A stretch of 49,808 nt of DNA, from NCBI GenBank assembly GCA_028688475.1, contig JAQTYB010000005.1, positions 1 to 49,808 on the forward strand, given 5' to 3'. Position numbers and translations under genes: made by a program. The stretch comes from Elusimicrobiales bacterium (GTDB taxonomy: Bacteria > Elusimicrobiota > Elusimicrobia > Elusimicrobiales > Elusimicrobiaceae). The notes beneath the pieces are model-generated. The model had not been told where the DNA came from, ran no database searches, and saw only the letters and a program-made list of their open reading frames with translations. Shown here piece by piece: positions 45,301-49,808 of this stretch. How positions within the stretch are numbered: the stretch's first letter is position 1; each line of letters opens with the position of its first letter.

Positions 45301-45831
45301 CCGCTGGAGGAAGCCGTCACAAGGCCGGGCGGATACCTGCAACTGGGCACGGTCTCCACGGGGTACACGATGATTTCCGGCTCCGTGCAGCTTAAAAGCG
45401 GTTTCGGACAGCGTTATCCGACGGTGGGCGCGGTCTATCTGGAACTTTTCGGGCAGGTGCGGTTCACCAATGTGGTGACCGGCGTTGCCGTGTCCACGCG
45501 GGGGGTGTCGCTGGGCATTTCCCAGGTACTGACGCTGGCCGCGGCCTCCGGCGGGATTACGGTCTGGAACAATATTTTCAACCCCGACAAGGGCGGCTTC
45601 GCCGAGGTGCGCTACGACGCCGCCGTTTCGCGGCAGCTTTCACTTCAGATATTTTCGCCGGACGGCACGCTGGTGCGCACTCTTTTCAACGGCCTCGTCC
45701 CTGCCGGCAAGGGCGCTTTGAACTGGAACGGCGCCAACATGAACGGCATCATCGTCGCTCCGGGGATGTACATACTGCGCGCAAAAGGCGCGGGGATAGA
45801 CGCGCTGCGCAAAATCGTGGTAATAAGATGA
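42397..45831 (+). CDS. large secreted gluzincin metallopeptidase (M4/M36-like) with FlgD-like C-terminal domain
   Basis: 1144 residues: signal peptide (1-22), a fungalysin/thermolysin-type propeptide (FTP then PepSY-like, about 50-230), a catalytic domain with HEYTH at residues 578-582 and the third zinc ligand Glu602 in GAISEAMADYW, a beta-rich region starting near residue 770 (EPDDGPEQAVDISSQ) that resembles a pre-peptidase C-terminal domain, and a FlgD-like Ig domain at the end (FNPDKGGFAEVRYDAAVSRQLSLQIFS, LNWNGANMNGIIVAPGMYILRA). The last domain type is the outer-membrane sorting and anchoring tail of type IX-type secreted proteins. The stop overlaps the start of the PorV-like gene by four bases. 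No ribosome site is seen before the ATG. Confidence 0.88.
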   Translation: MLTRRALSPLAILFVAACAAYAAVPSPAQRADARRFASKAAASAPVLRRPSAADYKAFAEFRKKTSAAWTIRYNPRTGAPAALSGGANARYAGAAPEAAALRFFADNAALLKVDPAQLQITNRKTALGITHILYTQTISGVPVENGTVKIHIDADGSVISFQSNFTPGVSTVPVAAVTMDAAARAAAQDAGGRAGKGALVLWPSQDDAQLRLAWKIPVTAGGATPGSWHYYVDAVTGGVITRVSRLNFATAGTVTGAVYPIAPQADTLAAWAAVSTVPLHNQYVWVRNYQNRVVTDEGGVYSSATDGKIFASLKGPYFSMINFRGASADYNNGGGTWLQAATPAHSPNFPNPYPGNQVMESTVPVPNSCAYFAKAAPHFTRLEVGVMGLDGTITNPDELYVLNPATGRKEAAYIGARTSGFFGAPVENPSYVLRLESGQYQDTDQLHGYNVDYSTYMCLTASPGTPDPPTSSFTWNWRNASDNSLDETNAFYHLNAIRDFFTGTVDSPLPLSGSRMVDMEYSLPVMLHAHGSPDGSEDEMVNAFFDTERKNMMFGDGIFVAAIQKRHTFSLDATIIRHEYTHSVVDRIYPLINIGESGAISEAMADYWSLSSLYGSPGFTSVVGAFVAASSGEGIARDLGQCAGGLHCVYPTDWVSEVHDDSMILSRALWDMRDPSHSNYYMGTNSYSALGINTPVPRSDVYIFNSLLFFPDNFYEFREDMETVCRKFEERNLASGGYENCSSDGWLAKMQSAFAAHGISQPRSGADIYEPDDGPEQAVDISSQTAQLSATISPAYDEDFYSLPLPAGPVSITLNLPRASVLNTYHVLEVSLFDGAHKFIGSIWPDIINPDVNTCPAGGECLTDKPSVTLSATLAKAGRYYLTVWAGPNAYFSPCADYSANPYTLRLNTAMSASASASVITAAYDGDTIHFDVPYNRFNYAAAPPWLSTMTAQVELLDYAQLRDQKMVPLEEAVTRPGGYLQLGTVSTGYTMISGSVQLKSGFGQRYPTVGAVYLELFGQVRFTNVVTGVAVSTRGVSLGISQVLTLAAASGGITVWNNIFNPDKGGFAEVRYDAAVSRQLSLQIFSPDGTLVRTLFNGLVPAGKGALNWNGANMNGIIVAPGMYILRAKGAGIDALRKIVVIR

Positions 45832-47768
45832 AAACTTTTTTCCGGCAAGCCGCACTCGCCGCCGCGCTGGCAGTTGCCGCGGCGTTTTCCGGCTTGTCCG
45901 CCGCGTCCGCCGCAGATCCGGGCGCGACCGCCGTTTCCATGCTCAAATACGACATAGGCGCGCGCCCGCTCGCCCTGGGCGGAGCGTTCGTGGCGATGCA
46001 GGGCGGCATTTACGGCATGCGCTATAATCCCGCCGGGCTGGCGCTGTCGGGCGGCGCGCCGGAAGCGTCGCTCATGCTCCAGCAGGGCATTATGGACACG
46101 AAGATGCAGTTCATCGGCGGCGCGCTGCCGCTGCCGTTCGCCGGATTTTCGGGGCAGGGGCATGCCTCCGCCGGGGCGAGCCTGCTGTATTCGAGCAACG
46201 GCGATATGGGCTGGTACCAGACCGACCCCCTGACGGGAGGCGTGCTGCATAACGGCGATAATATCAGCGCGGGAAGCGACATGGTGCTTTCCTTCGGCTA
46301 CGCGGAAAAATTTTCCTCCGAGCCGCTGCGGTTTAACCCCCGTTCCGCTTCCCTGGGCACGCTCGAAAGCTATATGGGCGCGGCGGTGAAAATCATAAGC
46401 TCCAAACTGCCCGATTTGGACGGCTCCATGTCGGGCGCGTCCGCGCTGGCGCTGGATTTGGGCTATCTGGCCGAAGTCCCGGAATGGAACGCGCGCGGCG
46501 GATTTTCGCTTTTGAATCTGGGGGGCGGCGTAAAATATAAAGAGGTTTCGAGCCCGCTGCCGTTTGCGCTGCGCGCCGGAGGCGCCTACACCTACGAGGG
46601 ATTCATGCGCGGCGTAACCGGCTCGCTGGACGTAATCCGCTATATGACGGAGCAACTGACACGGGTGCGCGTTGGAATGGAACTGCCGGTGGACAGGTAC
46701 GCCGCGCTGCGTTTCGGTTACAGGTTTCTGGAGGACTCCGGCGGCTTTACGATGGGAATAGGCGCGCATTTCGCCAATATAAGCTGCAATTTCGGCATGG
46801 CCTTCAACGGCGACCTGGGCAACACCACGCAGTTCGATTTCAATTACCGTTTCGGCGGACAGGACGCAAAAACGGCGCCGGACCGCGCCGGCAGCCTCTC
46901 TTCCGGCATTGACCTTACGCTGCCCCGGCCCGGGGAGAAAAAGAGCCGCGCCGGTTCCTCCGGCGGGGAATTGTTCCTTGAAATGAACGAAATCGGCGCT
47001 CCGCCCCCTCCAGCGGCAAAGCCGAAGCCCGCGCCGGCGAAACCCGTCACCGCTCCCAACGGCGTGGAGGAAAAGCTGCGCATGGATGATATGCGTGAAA
47101 AATGGAAGGCTACGGCAAAAGAGCAGTCCTCCATCAAAACGCCTGACAGCGCCGCCGCAGTATCCGCACCCGCGCCGGTGCCGGCGTCCGCCGGTGAAAC
47201 GAGCATTTCCTCCGGCGATTCCGCCGAGGAAGACGACGCGCGGAGCGACACTGCGCAAAAATGGGTAAAAATAATAGAACAACAGCAAACCGGCAGCGAC
47301 GACGGCTTCGCTTACGGCCAGGACGACCCTTCGCGGAAAGTTTGGAAAAAAGTGCTTAAAGAGCAGCGTGAGATGGGCGAACCGGAAACCCAGTACGGCG
47401 AAGAGGACCCCTACGCGGATTTAAGCAAGGATGAGATAGCCAGGGCGAAGTGGCAGAAAATCATAGATTCCCGCGCCGCCGAAACGAAAGCCGCCGTGCG
47501 GGTCAGCTACCCCATCGGTCCCATCGGCAAAGCCGGCGCGAGGGCGAAAAGGCGGGCGGATAAGCCGGACGTCGTGCTTATCAAGTCCGATACGAAAAAG
47601 CAAGCCGCCTCCGCGATAGATTCCGGCAAAGCCGCCGGCGCGACGGCAAAACCGAAAACGGACGCGCCCCCTGCCGATGGCAAGCCCACAGTGGATTCGC
47701 CGAAACCCGCCGCTAAGAAAACGAAAGTATCCTACGAAGATTTGGGCGAATCGGTAATAATCAACTAA
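45828..47768 (+). CDS. PorV/PorQ-family outer membrane protein with long C-terminal extension
   Basis: 646 residues: signal peptide to about residue 30, then a beta-barrel of the PorV/PorQ (UPF0164) type with the family signature GARPLALGGAFVAMQGGIYGMRYNPAGLALSG at 44-75 and the strand-turn pattern up to about residue 345. After that comes a low-complexity Ala/Pro/Lys/Ser region of 300 residues that most relatives lack. It contains four helical repeats with a central Trp (residues 426, 479, 506 and 542), each K/R-x-W-x-K followed by a Gln/Asp-Ser. PorV proteins carry type IX cargo to the surface. The ATG overlaps the peptidase stop. Confidence 0.82.
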   Translation: MKTFFRQAALAAALAVAAAFSGLSAASAADPGATAVSMLKYDIGARPLALGGAFVAMQGGIYGMRYNPAGLALSGGAPEASLMLQQGIMDTKMQFIGGALPLPFAGFSGQGHASAGASLLYSSNGDMGWYQTDPLTGGVLHNGDNISAGSDMVLSFGYAEKFSSEPLRFNPRSASLGTLESYMGAAVKIISSKLPDLDGSMSGASALALDLGYLAEVPEWNARGGFSLLNLGGGVKYKEVSSPLPFALRAGGAYTYEGFMRGVTGSLDVIRYMTEQLTRVRVGMELPVDRYAALRFGYRFLEDSGGFTMGIGAHFANISCNFGMAFNGDLGNTTQFDFNYRFGGQDAKTAPDRAGSLSSGIDLTLPRPGEKKSRAGSSGGELFLEMNEIGAPPPPAAKPKPAPAKPVTAPNGVEEKLRMDDMREKWKATAKEQSSIKTPDSAAAVSAPAPVPASAGETSISSGDSAEEDDARSDTAQKWVKIIEQQQTGSDDGFAYGQDDPSRKVWKKVLKEQREMGEPETQYGEEDPYADLSKDEIARAKWQKIIDSRAAETKAAVRVSYPIGPIGKAGARAKRRADKPDVVLIKSDTKKQAASAIDSGKAAGATAKPKTDAPPADGKPTVDSPKPAAKKTKVSYEDLGESVIIN

Positions 47769-47769
47769 T

Positions 47770-48051
47770 CTTACTGTGTCATAAACACAACAAAGCTACA
47801 GGGCTGCATTTTAGCCACGAAACACACGAAATACACGAAAAATGAGGACCTTTTCAATTACAACAACAGCACTCAGCCGCAGATGAACGCAGATATTCGC
47901 AGATAAAGGCAAACAAAAGCGGTTTTGTTTTTAATCTGCGAATATCTGCGTTCATCTGCGGCCAAAACTCCGTTGTTTGTTCCTCTTTAGTGTATTTCGT
48001 GTGTTTCGTGGCTCGTATTCATAAAGAAATAGCTGTTTATGGCACAGTAAG
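47770..48051. repeat. 282-bp palindromic element between convergent genes
   Basis: The ends 47770-47786 and 48035-48051 are inverted copies with one mismatch (start CTTACTGTG). Inside are a perfect 24-bp pair (47813-47836 with 47990-48013, containing CCACGAAACACACGAAAT) and a perfect 29-bp pair (47876-47904 with 47934-47962, CGCAGATGAACGCAGAT type). Spacers between them are AT-rich and not conserved. Its ends start with the same TTACTG as the element at 8613. Similar CAGATGAACGCAGAT palindromes recur in many bacterial genomes. It lies 1 bp after the PorV-like stop and 8 bp before the DUF4340 stop, so it may also terminate both transcripts. Confidence 0.85.
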
Positions 48052-48059
48052 TAGCACTA

Positions 48060-48977
48060 TCAGGGCGTTATGAGCAGCGAGTCCGCGCGCCAGCCGGACA
48101 GGATGAATTCCACGCGCGTCTCGCCGGACAGGCGCAGTCTGCGCGCCGCCGATTTGCCGGAGTCAACCGTCAGCAGGACGGGATTTGAGCCGGCGGCGGT
48201 TATTTCCAGCGAAAAATCAGGCTTGAACGGCGCGGTGTCCGAGCCTTTTCCGGCGGCGGGGACGACTTTTTCGGCCTGAAGGTTTGCCAGCATGGCTTCT
48301 AAAGCCGAAATTTTATCGGCCTGCGCCTTGCCCGTTATCCCGGAACGCTTTCCCTTGTGCTCCATAAACCATTTTCCCGCGGAACGGACGGCCTTCCATT
48401 TTTCCCTGCCGCGCTTCCATTCAAAACTCGCCGCGGCGCCGGCGGCTATGCGGCAGACGGTCTTGTCGAGCCATTCCGTATACGGGCGGGCCAGCGCGGC
48501 GCGCGCTATGCCCGAAATTTCGCGCACCTCGCCCGCGTCGTTGCGGCCGTAAAAGGCGTCCAGCGAAGCGCTTTCCTTTCCGGCGGTTATTTCCAGAATG
48601 CGTTTTTTGTCCGTTCCGTAAAACGCCAGTTTCACCGCGTTTTCCGGATTGAGCCCGAACGCAGCCGCGGCGTCCGGCGAAGTGGAAAGCACGTCGGACA
48701 CCTCTGCGCCGCAAAGCATCTGCGCCGTCATGGCGATATCCTGCGCGTTCGCCGGATAACCGAACGGCTGCATCATCGCCCAGCCGGAGGCGGTTTTGAC
48801 GAATCTGGCGGTTTCGCCGCCGGGCGGCGTGATTTCAAGCAAGGCCGCCCGCTGCGCGGCGCCGCGCGCGCAAAGCGAATACTGCGGCTGCCGGTTCGAC
48901 AGCGCCTTGAGGCCGATAATCGCCGCCAGGAGCGCGGCCAGTATGCCGGCTAGAACGAAAAGCGAGAATTTTTTCAT
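48060..48977 (-). CDS. DUF4340 domain protein (ABC transporter accessory)
   Basis: A 305-residue protein with an N-terminal transmembrane helix (KFSLFVLAGILAALLAAIIGL) and a periplasmic part that follows the DUF4340 pattern (LLEITPPGGETARFVKTASGWAM, DVLSTSPDAAAAFGLNPENAVKLAFYGTDKKRILEITAGKES). The two halves repeat the same fold. Start at 48977 overlaps the GldG-like stop by 4 bp. These proteins travel with GldG-like ABC systems of unknown substrate, linked to gliding or exopolysaccharide functions in Bacteroidetes. The upstream 48-nt extension to 49031 is not used. Confidence 0.85.
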   Translation of the reverse strand: MKKFSLFVLAGILAALLAAIIGLKALSNRQPQYSLCARGAAQRAALLEITPPGGETARFVKTASGWAMMQPFGYPANAQDIAMTAQMLCGAEVSDVLSTSPDAAAAFGLNPENAVKLAFYGTDKKRILEITAGKESASLDAFYGRNDAGEVREISGIARAALARPYTEWLDKTVCRIAAGAAASFEWKRGREKWKAVRSAGKWFMEHKGKRSGITGKAQADKISALEAMLANLQAEKVVPAAGKGSDTAPFKPDFSLEITAAGSNPVLLTVDSGKSAARRLRLSGETRVEFILSGWRADSLLITP

Positions 48978-49808
48978 TTTGCGCCGTAACTCCGCGCGGC
49001 GCGGGCGCGCAGCGTCCGGCGGCGCTTCCACATGAACAGGCCCGTCAGCACGGCCATCAGCGGCGGCAGCAGTATTATGGCGTAGCGGGCGGCTCGCTTG
49101 CCGTGGTCAGATACTTCGGCGAGGGGTTTGAAACCGACCTGCTTGCTGCGGATGGATATCAGGTCCGCGTCCCGGCTCATCCAGTCCACGAGGTTGAGGA
49201 AAAACAGATAATTGGCGTCGGGCATGTTATAAGAGGATGCTATAAAGCCCGATGTGCCTGTGACCGCCAGCCTGCCCGCGCTTTTCGCGGCGGTCAGGTA
49301 ATTTTTGGATTTCAGTCCTTTGGGCGGCGGGAAGGCGGGGGAGAACTTGCGCTCCAGAAACAGCGCGAGGTTGTGCGGTCCCTTGTCTTTGGCGGTCCTC
49401 ATCCCGAAATCGCCGTAGGGGTCTATGCTGAAGCTGCGCCCGTCGGGCGCGCCGAGCCAGCTTTTGGCGGAGGAGCGCGCCAGCACCTCGACCCGCGCGC
49501 CCTGCGCCGCCGCAGTGCTGACGGAGAGCGGGCTTGCGAACGGCATGACCACGGCGGCTATATCTTTCGTGACGGGATTGTTCCGGTCCAGGTCCGAGGC
49601 TATTACAAACGGCGGATAGCGCACTACGTTTGTCATCATGAAATAGCCCTGCTGGCGGGAAAGCTGTATGGCCTGCGACTGTTCGTCTAGCACCATCTCC
49701 GCGCCGGCGTTGATACCGTGCGCGGCCAGGAACTTTGTCAGGCCGCCCTCATTGCTCACCGCCGAGAGCGCGTTGGAATTGATGCGCCGCGTGTCCGCCG
49801 CGACGAAA
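48974..49808 (-). CDS. GldG-family ABC transporter accessory protein (partial, N-terminus beyond window)
   Basis: 278 residues are visible; the frame is open to the window edge. Features are the DUF4350/ABC_transp_aux pattern with LTKFLAAHGINAGAEMVLDEQS, a MTNVVRYPPFVIASDLDRNNPVTKDI segment, GTSGFIASSYNMPDANYLFFLNLVDWMS and a C-terminal transmembrane helix (RYAIILLPPLMAVLTGLFMW) with a basic tail. Homologues work with an ABC ATPase and permease encoded just upstream, so those should lie beyond 49808. A GTG at 49759 is only an internal start. Confidence 0.82.
   Translation of the reverse strand, partial: FVAADTRRINSNALSAVSNEGGLTKFLAAHGINAGAEMVLDEQSQAIQLSRQQGYFMMTNVVRYPPFVIASDLDRNNPVTKDIAAVVMPFASPLSVSTAAAQGARVEVLARSSAKSWLGAPDGRSFSIDPYGDFGMRTAKDKGPHNLALFLERKFSPAFPPPKGLKSKNYLTAAKSAGRLAVTGTSGFIASSYNMPDANYLFFLNLVDWMSRDADLISIRSKQVGFKPLAEVSDHGKRAARYAIILLPPLMAVLTGLFMWKRRRTLRARAARSYGAK

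Noticed and set aside
43600..45342. 580-codon open frame on the minus strand opposite the metallopeptidase
   Set aside because: It is a by-product of the GC-rich codon use of the plus-strand gene; the translation is repetitive Arg/Gly/Val without any domain, while the plus strand has HEYTH and clear domains.
45645..47288. 547-codon open frame on the minus strand opposite the PorV-like gene
   Set aside because: Same reason: the plus-strand gene has a signal peptide and family signature and overlaps the peptidase by ATGA; the minus frame has none.

Overview
Organism. The window is a gene-dense, GC-rich bacterial chromosome segment from a diderm that makes lipopolysaccharide: it carries Kdo synthesis (kdsA, kdsB, kdsD), heptose precursor enzymes, lipid A enzymes (lpxK, an lpxL-like acyltransferase), the Kdo transferase waaA, lptC and many glycosyltransferases. 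The mixture of complete LPS genes, a SpoIID-family protein between ruvB and queA, GldG/DUF4340 ABC accessory genes and a PorV/PorQ-like outer-membrane protein beside a large secreted metallopeptidase fits a deep-branching Gram-negative phylum. My best guess is Elusimicrobiota, but this rests on gene content only. No rRNA, CRISPR array, prophage or intact transposon is visible.

Layout. (1) 1-8509, minus strand: one tightly overlapping operon, lpxL-like, gmhB, an isoprenylcysteine methyltransferase-like membrane protein, a DUF3108 protein, rfaE1, kdsB, pyrG, kdsA, a zinc-ribbon membrane protein, kdsD and lptC (cut by the window edge). pyrG supplies CTP for CMP-Kdo. kdsC, gmhA and the ADP-heptose adenylyltransferase are not here. 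(2) 8570-11127: a 270-bp palindromic element, a secreted unknown protein, a HigBA-type toxin-antitoxin pair with a very clear promoter/operator, and an unknown membrane protein. (3) 11149-18050, minus: LPS glycosylation operon with two GT9, two GT4 and one GT2 glycosyltransferases, a polysaccharide deacetylase and lpxK. (4) 18114-20005, plus: a methyltransferase, ogt and an AlkA-like glycosylase, i.e. a small alkylation-repair operon. (5) 20008-28336, minus: yajC-secD-secF, an unknown gene, a DUF374 acyltransferase, waaA, a tandem GT9 interrupted by an amber codon, DUF2442, and an EVE-HNH modification-dependent endonuclease split by a frameshift. (6) 28516-34146: two plus-strand membrane proteins (one GT-C-like), two secreted unknowns (one with an HELRH motif), an IS30 remnant and a frameshifted secreted protein. 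(7) 34183-40657, minus: yebC-ruvC-ruvA-ruvB-spoIID-queA-tgt, with a 163-bp palindrome inserted in frame in the 5' end of spoIID. (8) 40817-42200: tRNA-Arg(TCG), an unusual array of hairpins and direct repeats, and dinD. (9) 42397-47768, plus: a 1144-residue secreted gluzincin with a FlgD-like C-terminal domain, overlapping a PorV/PorQ-like protein. (10) a 282-bp palindromic element, then DUF4340 and GldG-like genes (minus, cut by the edge).

Most interesting themes: three large palindromic elements without transposase genes, one of them inside a reading frame; the coupled peptidase/PorV pair, which looks like a cargo and carrier of a type IX-like system; four genes or loci showing recent single-base damage or remnants (EVE-HNH, tandem GT9, the 33.2-34.1 kb gene, IS30 remnant); and the hairpin-rich region behind the tRNA.
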